64,000 nucleotides of DNA from Halopenitus persicus (GTDB taxonomy: Archaea > Halobacteriota > Halobacteria > Halobacteriales > Haloferacaceae), in assembly GCF_900107205.1 (NCBI RefSeq), contig NZ_FNPC01000002.1, positions 62,001-126,000 on the forward strand, in the 5' to 3' direction. The translations under genes were made by a program, and so were the position numbers. This document shows, piece by piece, positions 8,506-17,193 of this stretch (position 1 is the first letter of the stretch; each line of letters begins with the position of its first letter). The notes beneath the pieces were generated by a model, which was not told the origin of the DNA, did not search any database, and saw only the letters and a program-made list of their open reading frames with translations.

Positions 8506-8982
8506 GGGGCGGGTGATCCTGCGAGCCGAACGGCATCGCGGTCGCTCGGCGTTGCTTTCTCGGCGGCGTCGTTCTCTCGGTCCATTCAAAAGGCGATCGT
8601 CCCGCCGAGCCCCCGGACCGTCGCGGGACCAGCGGCGATTTCGCGCGTGGCGCCGCCGTCGGCTGGGACGGCGGCTCGGATGGAGCGGGGCCGGTCGGCG
8701 GGAGATCGCGTCGTGTGTCCGGCCATCAGGCGTCGGCGTTCGGCGGGCGGTGCGTCCCGAACGTCGTTCGTCGCCGTTCGTCGTCGTCCGTCGTCGTCGT
8801 CCGTCGGTTGATCCGTTTCGGCCCTCCCGTGCTTGAATCACTTATTAAACGATCCGGCTCTTTCCGACTCATACGTTCTCTTCAAGTCCTTTTCGCACGT
8901 GATATCGGGACGAACGGATAGTATATAAATGAATTCCTTAAACACATATGATTCTGAAAAGCCGATCGGATCCGGGACGGGA
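8506..8982. other. Gene-free region with AT-rich promoter-like patch
   Basis: About 480 bp with no convincing ORF. 8757-8810 is a low-complexity CGTCGTC-type run. 8836-8960 turns AT-rich and contains ATAGTATATAAAT at 8919-8931, the same sequence as in the origin AT tract (about 542-553), followed in both places by an (A/T)AAACAC motif. On the minus strand it reads ATTTATATACTAT, a good TATA box, but no annotated gene lies downstream on that strand before 8505. A small RNA or a decayed promoter are possible. Confidence 0.4.
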
Positions 8983-9747
8983 TCAGGTCGATTCGATCCG
9001 ACGGCCGTCGACGCGCTCGCGAACCGACGCCGTCGTCTCGATCCGGGCGAACTCGCCGGCGAGGTGCGCCAGCGCGGACCGGTGGACCAGGTCGGCGTCG
9101 AACCGCTCCTCGTCGAACCGTTCCCCGCCGAACTCGCGGTCGAAGCTCGCGGTCGCATCCCGGACGACGGTCACCTCGAACCCGCGATTCTCGGCCATCC
9201 GCGTCGTCGTCGAGACGCAGTGGTCGGTCGTGAGTCCGCAGACGACGAGCCGCCTGAAACCGTGCTCGGCGAGCCACTCCTCGAGGTCGGTCCCGACGAA
9301 CGCGCCGTTGACGCGCTTGGTGACGAGGCGCTCGCGGTCGCCGTCGGCGGGCTCGAACCCCTCCTTGAACGCGAATCCCGGCCGGTCCCCGCGGAGCGGC
9401 GAGTCGGGCTCCGTCGAGTCGTGACGCACGTGGACGACCGGGAGGCTCGCCTCGCGCCAGGCCGACAGCAGCGTGCGGGCGTTCGCCTCGGCGTCGGGGT
9501 TGTTGCGGTCGCCCCAGCCGGGCTCGTCGAAGCCGCGCTGGAAGTCGACGAGCACGAGAACGGGATCGGCGTCTCGTTCCTCCGTGTTCGCCTCGTCCGG
9601 GTTCGGCCCTTCATCGTTCGCCCCGTCCGGGTTCGGTCCTTCATCGTTCGCCTCGTCCGGGTTCGGCCCTTCATCGTTCGCCCCGTCCGGGTTCGGCCCT
9701 TCATCGTTCGCCTCGTCCGCGTTCGCCCCCGTCTCGTCGTCGGTCAT
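8983..9747 (-). CDS. Isochorismatase-like cysteine hydrolase with N-terminal repeats
   Basis: Cysteine hydrolase of the isochorismatase/nicotinamidase superfamily, 254 aa. The catalytic triad is visible: D68 (LVLVDFQ), K144 ([10 protein letters not shown]) and C177 ([11 protein letters not shown]). The substrate cannot be predicted. Residues about 12-54 are tandem decapeptides of the form [20 protein letters not shown], encoded by 30-bp repeats at 9596-9730; they are acidic, probably disordered, and not part of the enzyme family. The ATG overlaps the TGA of the upstream YqcI/YcgG gene (ATGA at 9747-9744), so the two are translationally coupled. Confidence 0.88.
   Translation of the reverse strand: MTDDETGANADEANDEGPNPDGANDEGPNPDEANDEGPNPDGANDEGPNPDEANTEERDADPVLVLVDFQRGFDEPGWGDRNNPDAEANARTLLSAWREASLPVVHVRHDSTEPDSPLRGDRPGFAFKEGFEPADGDRERLVTKRVNGAFVGTDLEEWLAEHGFRRLVVCGLTTDHCVSTTTRMAENRGFEVTVVRDATASFDREFGGERFDEERFDADLVHRSALAHLAGEFARIETTASVRERVDGRRIEST
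9596..9730. repeat. 30-bp in-frame tandem repeat
   Basis: Units at 9596-9625, 9626-9655, 9656-9685 and 9686-9715 plus a partial copy, each containing GTCCGGGTTCGG(C/T)CCTTCAT. They encode the decapeptide repeat at the N-terminus of the isochorismatase-like protein. Being 30 bp long, they keep frame when copy number changes. Confidence 0.9.
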
Positions 9748-10583
9748 CGCGATGCCTCCAACGGGATCGAGGGGGTCTTCGGCTCCGCATCGAGCAGCCG
9801 CGTCGATTTGGGGTGGTCGCGGCTGATCGCGATCGGGGGCTCAGCCGGGGCCTGCTCCTCGTCGGACGAGAGCATGTACTGCACCCACTCGCGGTCGCCC
9901 TCGTGGCCCCAGTCGCCGAGGTCGGCGTGGGGGCAGACGCCGTCGTAGTCGCCGAGCCGGTCCTGGATGATCTCGCGGGCGCGTTCGCCCTTTTCGGTGT
10001 CGGCCGTGACGTCCAAGTCCTCGAAGAGGGCCCGCGGTTGGAAGGTGATCTCGAGGCCGATCGGACAGTACCGGCTTTTGCGCTCCTCGTAGAAGGGCGC
10101 CCGGCACGTCGGGAAGATCGGCTCGCCGGCGAAGCAGAACTCCCAGTAGGGGTCGTCGGGGTCGGTCGGGATGTTATCGGGCCACGGCTCGGGATCGTGG
10201 ACGTGGAGGAACTGGAGCACGTTCCAGAGATGCTCGTGGTATTCCGCCTCCGACAGCGGCCGCGCCGGCGGCTTGAAGAACGTCACCAGCGAGGCGTGGT
10301 CGTCGTACTCCCGATGGACGTCGAGGTACGTCTGCAGCGTTCGCCCGAGCTCCAGTAGCGCCGCCGGGTCGGTCATCGACTCGACGGCGGTATATAAGGG
10401 CGCGCCGGCCTCGACCGAGCGTGCGCCGAAGTAACACGGGAACGGGGAGCCGTTCCGCTCGCCGAGCAGGCCCTCCCGGAACGTCCGCCAGTGGTCGGCC
10501 ACCCACGCGGGCGCGGTCCCGTCGCCGACGCGCGTCTCGATCGTCTCCTGGGTGTGCAGCCCGCCAACGATCGGCTCGCTCAT
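9744..10583 (-). CDS. YqcI/YcgG family protein
   Basis: 279 aa, matching the YqcI/YcgG family of unknown function. Family features seen: [10 protein letters not shown] near residue 48, the central [11 protein letters not shown] and the Cys-containing [20 protein letters not shown] at about 160-180, followed by [10 protein letters not shown]. Conserved cysteines and aromatic residues suggest a ligand- or metal-binding enzyme, but no reaction is known. It is the first gene of a two-gene unit with the isochorismatase-like hydrolase. Its promoter region toward tyrS holds a short tandem repeat (10643-10700). Confidence 0.8.
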   Translation of the reverse strand: MSEPIVGGLHTQETIETRVGDGTAPAWVADHWRTFREGLLGERNGSPFPCYFGARSVEAGAPLYTAVESMTDPAALLELGRTLQTYLDVHREYDDHASLVTFFKPPARPLSEAEYHEHLWNVLQFLHVHDPEPWPDNIPTDPDDPYWEFCFAGEPIFPTCRAPFYEERKSRYCPIGLEITFQPRALFEDLDVTADTEKGERAREIIQDRLGDYDGVCPHADLGDWGHEGDREWVQYMLSSDEEQAPAEPPIAISRDHPKSTRLLDAEPKTPSIPLEASR

Positions 10584-10642
10584 ACGCTCCCGTCCGGGAG
10601 GGACGTATTTCCGTCCATCGGCGAGTCCCGGATCGTTGGACG

Positions 10643-10700
10643 CCCGATCACGGTCGTCCGATCACGGTCGCTCGATCACGCTCGCCCGATCACGGTCGGT
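10643..10700. repeat. 14-15-bp tandem repeat in divergent promoter
   Basis: Four copies of a unit containing CGATCACGGTCG, one with G to C, between the divergent starts of the YqcI/YcgG gene (10583) and tyrS (10797). Confidence 0.8.
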
Positions 10701-10796
10701 CCCGGCTCAGCGATGCCGGTTGACGCCGCCGGTTTCGGGACGCCGCTCGGCCCCGCTTTCAGAAGGCATATCCGAACGGTCCCCGACCGAGCGTGT

Positions 10797-11795
10797 ATGG
10801 ACGCCTACGAGCTGATCACCCGGAACGCCGCCGAGGTGGTCACGGAGGAGGAGATCGAGGCGCTGGCCGACGACCCCGAGGGGAAACGGGCGTACGTCGG
10901 CTACGAGCCCTCGGGCGTCCTCCACATCGGGCATATGCTCACCGCGAACAAGCTGATCGACCTCCAGGAGGCCGGATTCGAGGTCACCGTCCTCCTGGCG
11001 GACGTCCACGCCTACCTCAACGACAAGGGTTCCTTCGAGGAGATCCGCCGAACTGCCGAGCGGATGCGCGACCAGTTCATCGCCTACGGCCTCGACGCCG
11101 ACCGGACGCAGTTCGTGCTCGGGTCGGACTTCCAGCTCGAGGACGATTACACCCTGGACCTGCACGCGCTGGAGCTCGAGACCACGCTCGCGCGCGCCGA
11201 GCGGGCGATGGCCGAGATCAAGTCCGGCGACTCGGTGAAGGTTTCCCAGGCCGTCTACCCGCTGATGCAGGCGCTCGACATCCCGTACCTCGGCGTCGAC
11301 CTGGCGGTCGGCGGGATGGAACAGCGGAAGGTCCATATGCTCGCGCGGGACGTGCTCCCGAGCATCGACCGCAAGCCCCCGACGAGCCTGCACACGCCGC
11401 TCATCGCCGACCTGGCCTCCGGGATCGGGAAGATGTCCTCGAGCACCGGCGTCACGGTCTCGATGGAGGACTCGACCGAGGAGATCGAGACGAAGATCGA
11501 GAAGGCGTACTGTCCGCCCACGGCCGACCCCGACCCCGACGACGAGGGGAACGAGCGGGAGAACCCCGTCCTCCAGATCTTCGAGTACCACGTCTTCCCC
11601 CGCTTCGACAGCGTCGTGGTCGAGCGCCCCGACGAGTACGGCGGCGACCTCGAGTACGAGACGTACGACGCCCTCGAGGCCGACGTCGAGTCCGGCGAGC
11701 TTCATCCGGCGGACGCGAAATCCGCCCTCGCGAGCGCCCTCGACCGGCTCATCGCCCCCGGCCGCGAGCAGCTGCAGGACCGGCAGGACCAGTAG
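10797..11795 (+). CDS. tyrS: Tyrosyl-tRNA synthetase
   Basis: Class I aminoacyl-tRNA synthetase charging tRNA-Tyr, 332 aa, archaeal/eukaryotic type without the bacterial S4 tail. HIGH is at residues 43-46 (GVLHIGHM) and KMSSS at 212-216; the tyrosine-pocket motif [13 protein letters not shown] (about 150-162) and GGMEQRK are typical. The frame is open far upstream, but the ATG at 10797 is chosen because the protein then starts at the family N-terminus and a TATA-like sequence lies about 30 nt before it. Confidence 0.95.
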   Translation: MDAYELITRNAAEVVTEEEIEALADDPEGKRAYVGYEPSGVLHIGHMLTANKLIDLQEAGFEVTVLLADVHAYLNDKGSFEEIRRTAERMRDQFIAYGLDADRTQFVLGSDFQLEDDYTLDLHALELETTLARAERAMAEIKSGDSVKVSQAVYPLMQALDIPYLGVDLAVGGMEQRKVHMLARDVLPSIDRKPPTSLHTPLIADLASGIGKMSSSTGVTVSMEDSTEEIETKIEKAYCPPTADPDPDDEGNERENPVLQIFEYHVFPRFDSVVVERPDEYGGDLEYETYDALEADVESGELHPADAKSALASALDRLIAPGREQLQDRQDQ

Positions 11796-11881
11796 GGCTC
11801 GCCGAGAGGAGCCTCCGCGAAAACGTTTCGCGTCGGCCCGCGTCCGGCGGCTTTAAACCGCGACGGATCGAACCGGGGCCC

Positions 11882-12169
11882 ATGAGCGACGACGGCGAGG
11901 GCCGACGTGACCTCAGAATGCCCGACGAGGACGAGGTGTTCGCCGAGGTCACGAACATGCTCGGAGCGAATCGCGTCACCGTTCGCTGTGCGGACGGGAC
12001 GGAGCGGACCGCGCGGATCCCCGGCCGGATGCAAAAGCGCATCTGGATCCGCGAGGGCGACATCGTCCTCGTGGAACCGTGGGACTGGCAGGACGAGAAG
12101 GCGGACATCACCTGGCGCTACGAGAAGAGCGAGGCCGACCAGCTGCGCGAGGAAGGCCACATCCAGTAA
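11882..12169 (+). CDS. eif1a: Translation initiation factor 1A (eIF1A)
   Basis: 95-aa OB-fold initiation factor that binds the ribosomal A site on the small subunit. Recognised from [14 protein letters not shown] (about 19-32), [20 protein letters not shown] and the strand [25 protein letters not shown] box (CTTTAAACC, near 11851) lies about 30 nt before the ATG. The short C-terminal tail is normal for archaeal aIF1A. Confidence 0.95.
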   Translation: MSDDGEGRRDLRMPDEDEVFAEVTNMLGANRVTVRCADGTERTARIPGRMQKRIWIREGDIVLVEPWDWQDEKADITWRYEKSEADQLREEGHIQ

Positions 12170-12324
12170 CGACGTCGGGTCCGTCGGCGGCTCGATCGCG
12201 ATTTTCGGTCACCCACACTCTCCCAGCTACGCGTCCACGATTCGATCGGTCGATCCGACGATCGCTCTCGAGCGCGTGCTCGAGGGAAACGGTTAGGGCG
12301 CTCCCGGCCGACCCTTCGGCCGTG

Positions 12325-13491
12325 ATGCCCTCGCCCCGGTCCGGCTCCGACGGACGATCCTCGGGGGGCGGTGATCGCTCCGGACCGGACGCCGACCGAC
12401 CCAGTCCGAGTGACGACCGACCCAGGAGTGGCGACCGACCCAGGAGTGGCGACCGACCAGGGGCGGCGACGACTGGCGACCGCGCGGAGCTCGAGATCGC
12501 GGTCGGGGCCGGCGTCCTGCTCGTGGTGGGGCTGCTCGCGGTCGCGGTGATCGTCGGCGGTCCGGCGATCGCCGCGCTGCCGACGGTACCGAGCGCCGAC
12601 GGCGGTGCAGTCGACCGGCCGGCGACGACCGCGACGCCCGGCGTCGACCGCACCGCCGGCGCGACCGTGACGGTCATCGAAGTGGTCGACGGCGACACGA
12701 TGCACGTCCGGCTGCCGGACGGGACCCGCGACACGATCCGGCTGCTGGGCGTCGACACGCCCGAGACGGGAACCGGGTCGGTCTCGCCCGACGAGTGGGA
12801 GTCGATTCCCGACGATCCGGACGGTCGGGCGTGGCTCGCCGGCTGGGCCGACCGGGCGACCGTCTACGCCGAGGACCGACTCGCCGGCGAGGAGGTCTAC
12901 ATCGAGACCGACCCGAAGGCGGACGCCCGCGGGAGCTACGGCCGGCTGCTCGTCACCGTCTCCCAAAACGAGACCACCGAGGTCTCGTTCAACCGCCGGC
13001 TGCTCGAGCAGGGGTACGCTCGGCTGTACGACACTCCCTTCACGGAGCGGTCGGCCTACCGGTCGGCGGAGGCGGCCGCCCGCGAGGCCGGCATCGGCGT
13101 CTGGGGATACGAGGCGGGTGCCGGAGCGAACGGGACGGGGAGCAGAACCGCCGTCGGCCCGGACGGGATCGCAGTCGCGGACGTCACCGCGGACGCGCCC
13201 GGCAACGACCACGAGAACTTGAACGGCGAATCGATCACCCTCGAGCACCGCGGCGACGAGCCGGTCGCGCTGGACGGGTGGACGCTCTCGGATGCGGCCG
13301 GGAAAACGTACACGTTTCCGGAGGGGTTCGTCCTCGAACCCGGCGATCGGGTGACCGTCCACTCCGGCGCGGGCACGGACACTGAGACCGAACTGTACTG
13401 GAACGCCGACTCCGCCGTCTGGAACAACGACGGCGATACCGTGATCGTGCGGGACGCGGCGGGCGAAACGCGGATCGAGTACGAGTATTGA
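12325..13491 (+). CDS. Membrane-anchored SNase-like nuclease with lamin-tail domain
   Basis: 388 aa. A low-complexity Ser/Asp/Arg N-terminus with an 18-bp repeat (12418-12460, PRSGDR twice) is followed by one transmembrane segment (about 57-84, LEIAVGAGVLLVVGLLAVAV). Next comes a staphylococcal-nuclease fold (about 110-265) with VVDGDTMHVR, RLLGVDTPE and GRLLVTV. A lamin-tail domain ends it (about 280-388: NDHENLNGESITLEH, DGWTLSDAAGKTY). Probably an extracytoplasmic, calcium-dependent nuclease; SNase-LTD fusions are common in haloarchaea. Start ATG 12325 (GTG at 12322 also possible). Confidence 0.87.
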   Translation: MPSPRSGSDGRSSGGGDRSGPDADRPSPSDDRPRSGDRPRSGDRPGAATTGDRAELEIAVGAGVLLVVGLLAVAVIVGGPAIAALPTVPSADGGAVDRPATTATPGVDRTAGATVTVIEVVDGDTMHVRLPDGTRDTIRLLGVDTPETGTGSVSPDEWESIPDDPDGRAWLAGWADRATVYAEDRLAGEEVYIETDPKADARGSYGRLLVTVSQNETTEVSFNRRLLEQGYARLYDTPFTERSAYRSAEAAAREAGIGVWGYEAGAGANGTGSRTAVGPDGIAVADVTADAPGNDHENLNGESITLEHRGDEPVALDGWTLSDAAGKTYTFPEGFVLEPGDRVTVHSGAGTDTETELYWNADSAVWNNDGDTVIVRDAAGETRIEYEY

Positions 13492-13566
13492 GTCCTGAGT
13501 CCGCGTCCGCCAGTTGTCGTCATCGCTCGTTGCCGTCACCGCCCGTTTCGTCACCCCTCGCTCCCA

Positions 13567-13920
13567 TCACTCCTCGTTGCCGGGATCGACTTCCACGAGC
13601 GTCATCAGGGGATAGCCGTCTTCCATCTCCATGCGCGTCCGCACGGTCACGCCCTCGTAGTCGATCCGCATCGTGACGTCCATCAGCGACCCCGTCAGCT
13701 CGGCGTAGCCGTTCTCGTGGTCGATCGCCTCCCGGACGCGGTCGTCGTGGATCGTGACCGTCACCGACTCGCAGAACGGCTGGTTCTCGATGGCCTCGGC
13801 CATCGCGCGCTCGAGGCTGCGCGTGTTCGCCGGGCTGACGGGCGTGCCGGCGAATTGGTGGTACAGCGACCCGAACTTGATCCCGGCCTCGAAGCAGGCC
13901 TGCTGGGCGTCGGTGGGCAT
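13567..13920 (-). CDS. mptD: Archaeal dihydroneopterin aldolase (MptD family)
   Basis: 117-aa small enzyme of the archaeal dihydroneopterin aldolase family, cleaving dihydroneopterin to 6-hydroxymethyl-dihydropterin in pterin cofactor synthesis. Signature N-terminus AQQACFEAGIKFGSLYHQF (about 5-23) and the central ENQPFCESVTV segment match the family. A strong TATA box (GTTTATAAA on this strand, near 13950) lies 25-30 nt upstream. In a haloarchaeon the product would feed folate synthesis; DHFR is also in this window at 63472-63975. Confidence 0.88.
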   Translation of the reverse strand: MPTDAQQACFEAGIKFGSLYHQFAGTPVSPANTRSLERAMAEAIENQPFCESVTVTIHDDRVREAIDHENGYAELTGSLMDVTMRIDYEGVTVRTRMEMEDGYPLMTLVEVDPGNEE

Positions 13921-13942
13921 TACCCCGTCCCTCGCCCGCCCG

Positions 13943-13955
13943 GCGTTTATAAACC
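13943..13955 (-). promoter_or_regulatory. TATA element for mptD
   Basis: GGTTTATAAACGC on the minus strand, centred about 29 nt upstream of the ATG at 13920. Confidence 0.65.
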
Positions 13956-14031
13956 CCGGTCCGCGGACTGACGGAGCTCGAATTTGCCGATCGCCGGTAC
14001 ACGTAAACCCGATCCGACCGTTGGCCCCGAT

Positions 14032-14328
14032 ATGGCAGCGAAGCCGGCGTATCGCGACCGACCGGAGGTCGAGGTCGCGATCCTCGACGCCCTCGTCGAC
14101 CGCAGGGAGGAGGGGATGACGGTGTTCGAGCTCCGGACCGCCGTCGACGCCGACATCGACCGGATCGAGGCGGCGCTCGGGGAGCTGAAGGACGACGGCC
14201 TGATCACCGTCGACCAGGCCGAGACGCGCCTGCGCGTGTACCCCCACGACCGCGTCGTTCCCGACTCGACGCCGGAGCCGGACGACCCGGGGATCCTCGA
14301 CCGGATCCGATCGAAACTCGGACTGTGA
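14032..14328 (+). CDS. Small winged-helix protein (DUF6432-like)
   Basis: 98 aa. The pattern EVAILDALVDRREEGMTVFELR, then IDRIEAALGELKDDGLITV and a short beta-wing (about residues 12-70) is a winged helix-turn-helix. It resembles a small haloarchaeal family often found beside the next gene. It has no sensor domain, so it may be a transcription regulator or just a nucleic-acid-binding protein. Start at 14032 is preferred over the upstream in-frame ATG at 13984 because a TATA-like GTAAACCC lies 30 nt upstream. Divergent from mptD. Confidence 0.75.
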   Translation: MAAKPAYRDRPEVEVAILDALVDRREEGMTVFELRTAVDADIDRIEAALGELKDDGLITVDQAETRLRVYPHDRVVPDSTPEPDDPGILDRIRSKLGL

Positions 14329-14410
14329 GGGCACGGTATCAGTCGGTCGCCGGGCTTCCGGGACGTCCCGGTTCAGGGAGCTTTTGTCCCCGCGCCGACT
14401 CCGGATCGGT

Positions 14411-15538
14411 ATGACGCTCGTCAGTGACGCGCACGTGGACCACGGGGCCGTCTTCGTCGATCGCGGCGGCCGGGAGGTCGTCGACCATTACGGTCGCCCC
14501 GACAGCGTCGGGCGGGCGGTCCGGAACGGGGTCGGGACGATCGAGATGGGCTACGGGATCGTCGTCGTGACCGGCGACGACCGGGTCGCGTTCGTCGACG
14601 ACGCCGTCTCGAACGCCGTCCCCCGGACCGACGGGGAGGGCGTCTACGCGCTCCTGCTCGACCCCCAGGGCGGGATCGAGACGGACATGTACGTCTACAA
14701 CGCCGGCGAGCGCCTGCTCGTGTTCACGCCGCCGGACCGCGCCGGACCGCTCGTCGACCACTGGAGCGAGAACGTCTTCATCCAGGACGTCGCGATCCGC
14801 GAGGCGACCGCGGAGTTCGGCGTCTTCGGGGTCCACGGCCCGACCGCCACCGAGAAGATCGCCTCGGTGCTCAACGGCGCCGGGTCGCCCGAGCCCGCGC
14901 TCTCGTTCGTCCGGGGAACGATGGTCGACGCCGGCGTGACGGTGATCGCCAGCGACGCCCCGCTCGGCGAGGAGGGATACGAGGTGGTCTGTGCGGCCGA
15001 CGACGCCCCCGAGGTCCTCGACACGCTGTTGACCCGCGGGCTCAACTCGGCGCCGTTCGGCTACCGGACGTGGGACGCGTTGACCCTCGAGGCCGGAACG
15101 CCGCTGTTCGAGTACGAGCTCGACGGTCGGATCCCCAACGTCGCGGGCATCCGCAACGCGCTCGACTTCGAGAAGGGCTGTTACGTCGGTCAGGAGGTCG
15201 TCTCCCGCGTGGAGAACCAGGGGCGGCCGAGCCGCCGGCTGGTCGGACTCGTCCTCGGGGACGGCGACGGGATCGACGGGTCGAATTCCAGCCCCCTTCC
15301 CGAGCCCGGCGCGGCGATCGTCGACGGCGACGCCGCCATCGGCGAGATCACGCGCGCGGTCGAGAGCCCGGCACGGGGCGACCAGATCGCCTTCGGGTTC
15401 GTCGAGTACGGCGCCACGGAGCCGGGGGAGACGATCGCGGTTCGCGTCCACGGAACGGACGTTCCGGCGCGTCGCGTCGCGCTCCCGTTCCACGAGGGTA
15501 GCGCGGGATCGGCGCGAGTGCCGACGTATCTCGAGTGA
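14411..15538 (+). CDS. ygfZ: YgfZ/GcvT-type folate-binding protein
   Basis: 375 aa. Same fold as glycine-cleavage T-protein, but the signature KGCYVGQEVVSR (about 247-258) is that of YgfZ/IBA57, the tetrahydrofolate-binding protein that helps repair or assemble Fe-S clusters. Haloarchaeal copies are often named aminomethyltransferase; the KGCYxGQE motif makes that less likely here. N-terminal half: GYGIVVVTGDDRVAF, then DPQGGIETDMYVY. Start ATG at 14411 has a TATA box (GAGCTTTTG, near 14378-14386) 30 nt upstream. Confidence 0.82.
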   Translation: MTLVSDAHVDHGAVFVDRGGREVVDHYGRPDSVGRAVRNGVGTIEMGYGIVVVTGDDRVAFVDDAVSNAVPRTDGEGVYALLLDPQGGIETDMYVYNAGERLLVFTPPDRAGPLVDHWSENVFIQDVAIREATAEFGVFGVHGPTATEKIASVLNGAGSPEPALSFVRGTMVDAGVTVIASDAPLGEEGYEVVCAADDAPEVLDTLLTRGLNSAPFGYRTWDALTLEAGTPLFEYELDGRIPNVAGIRNALDFEKGCYVGQEVVSRVENQGRPSRRLVGLVLGDGDGIDGSNSSPLPEPGAAIVDGDAAIGEITRAVESPARGDQIAFGFVEYGATEPGETIAVRVHGTDVPARRVALPFHEGSAGSARVPTYLE

Positions 15539-15574
15539 TTTCCGGCCGAAACGCCACGCCCGACCTCGCTGTTC

Positions 15575-15618
15575 GGCTCGGTCCCGGCTGTGGCTCGGTC
15601 CCAGCTGTGGCTCGGTCC
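15575..15618. repeat. 17-bp tandem repeat upstream of the KaiC-like gene
   Basis: GGCTCGGTCCCGGCTGT and GGCTCGGTCCCAGCTGT plus a partial third copy, between the ygfZ stop and the KaiC-like promoter. Confidence 0.8.
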
Positions 15619-15734
15619 CCACAACCCCGATCCGGCGGGGAAGACCCGTTTCGGGGGTGTCTCTCAATTCGTTGACCGTATTAACGCTTCCTGAGGGGAC
15701 ATATTGATTGTTCTCGCGCCTGTCCGTTCAGTGG

Positions 15735-17183
15735 ATGGCTACTCGTTCACGTATTGAGACGGGGGTCGAGGGACTCGATCGCGTACTTTCGGGGGGACTG
15801 CGACCGGGGCGCTCGTATATGCTCCGGGGCCAACCGGGCACCGGGAAGACGATACTGGGCGCGCACTTCCTTTCGACCGGCGTCGCCGCGGGCGAGTCGA
15901 CGCTGTTCGTGAACTTCGAGGAGCCGACCGAGCACGTCCGCGAGAACCTCGCGTCGCTCGGGTTCGACCTCTCCGACGTCTCCTTTCTCGACCTCACCGC
16001 GGACGCCGAATCCTTCACCGAGGACCGGACCTACGGCCTGTTCGGCCCCGAGGAGACGGAGGCCGGCCGGGTCGCCGACCGGATCACGGAGGCGGTCGAC
16101 CGCGTCGATCCGGACCGGGTGTTCGTCGACCCGCTCACGCAGTTCCGCCAGCTGGTCTCCGACGATACCGCCTTCCGGCGCGAGGCCACCGCCTTTATGC
16201 GCTATCTCACCGACTCGGGCGCGACCGTCCTCTTTACGACCCAGTCGACCCCGGATCGGTCGGTCGACGACCTCGAGTACCTCTGTGACGGGAGCATCCG
16301 GCTCGGCCACGGCGAGGCCGGGCGGACGCTCGAGGTGACGAAGTTCCGCGGGTCGGACTTCGAGTCGGGGACCCACACCGTCCGGATCGACGAGGGCGGC
16401 CTGCGCGTGTTCCCGCGGCTCACCCCCGAGATCCACTCGCAGCCGTTCACCGCCGAGACCGTTTCCTCCGGGATCGATTCGCTCGACTCCCTGCTGTCGG
16501 GCGGGATCGAACGCGGGACCGTCTCGGTTATCTCCGGGCCCAGCGGCGTCGGGAAGACGACGACCGGGTCCCACTTTATGAAGGAGGCCGCCGCCCGCGG
16601 CGAGCGGTCCGTCATTTATATGTTCGAGGAGTCGAAGGCGACCTTTCGCCACCGGTCGAAGTCGATCGGCGTCCCGATCGACGAGATGACCGCATCCGGA
16701 TCGCTCGCGATCGAGGAGATCGAGCCGCTGTCGGTCTCGCCGGACGAGTTCGCCGCGCAGGTCCGCGAGGAGGTCGAGGAGCGGGACGCCCGCCTGGTGA
16801 TGCTCGACGGGATCTCCGGCTATCGGCTCTCGCTGCGGGGAGCGGACGAGGACCTGGTCCGGGAGCTGCACGCGCTGTGTCGGTACCTCCGGAACATGGG
16901 CGTCACCGTGATCCTCGTCGACGACGTCGGCACCGTCACCGGCGAGTTCACGCCGACGAGCTCCCGGATCAGCTATCTCGCCGACAACATCCTCTTCCTT
17001 CGCTACATCGAGGTCGCCGGCGAACTCCGGAAGGCGGCCGGCGTGTTGAAGAAACGCGCCAGCGACTTCGAGCGGACGCTTCGGGAGTTCGAGATCACGA
17101 ACGAGGGGATCGTACTGGGGGACCCACTGACCGGACTGCGCGGCATCCTGACCGGGACGCCCGAGTTCGACGAGGGCGACTGA
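15735..17183 (+). CDS. KaiC-like double RecA-domain ATPase
   Basis: 482 aa with two KaiC/RecA modules. First: Walker A GQPGTGKT at 32-39 and paired acidic residues E62-E63 (FVNFEEPTEH). Second: GPSGVGKTTTG near 275 and IYMFEES, ending in KKRASDFERTLREFEI, the region around the KaiC phosphorylation site. It is probably a signalling ATPase rather than a clock protein. ATG 15735 is used; a TTG at 15708 lies 26 nt after a TATA-like GTATTAACG and would give nine more residues as a leaderless start. A histidine kinase follows after 10 nt, so the two form an operon and probably act together. Confidence 0.88.
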   Translation: MATRSRIETGVEGLDRVLSGGLRPGRSYMLRGQPGTGKTILGAHFLSTGVAAGESTLFVNFEEPTEHVRENLASLGFDLSDVSFLDLTADAESFTEDRTYGLFGPEETEAGRVADRITEAVDRVDPDRVFVDPLTQFRQLVSDDTAFRREATAFMRYLTDSGATVLFTTQSTPDRSVDDLEYLCDGSIRLGHGEAGRTLEVTKFRGSDFESGTHTVRIDEGGLRVFPRLTPEIHSQPFTAETVSSGIDSLDSLLSGGIERGTVSVISGPSGVGKTTTGSHFMKEAAARGERSVIYMFEESKATFRHRSKSIGVPIDEMTASGSLAIEEIEPLSVSPDEFAAQVREEVEERDARLVMLDGISGYRLSLRGADEDLVRELHALCRYLRNMGVTVILVDDVGTVTGEFTPTSSRISYLADNILFLRYIEVAGELRKAAGVLKKRASDFERTLREFEITNEGIVLGDPLTGLRGILTGTPEFDEGD

Positions 17184-17193
17184 TCGGCGGCCG

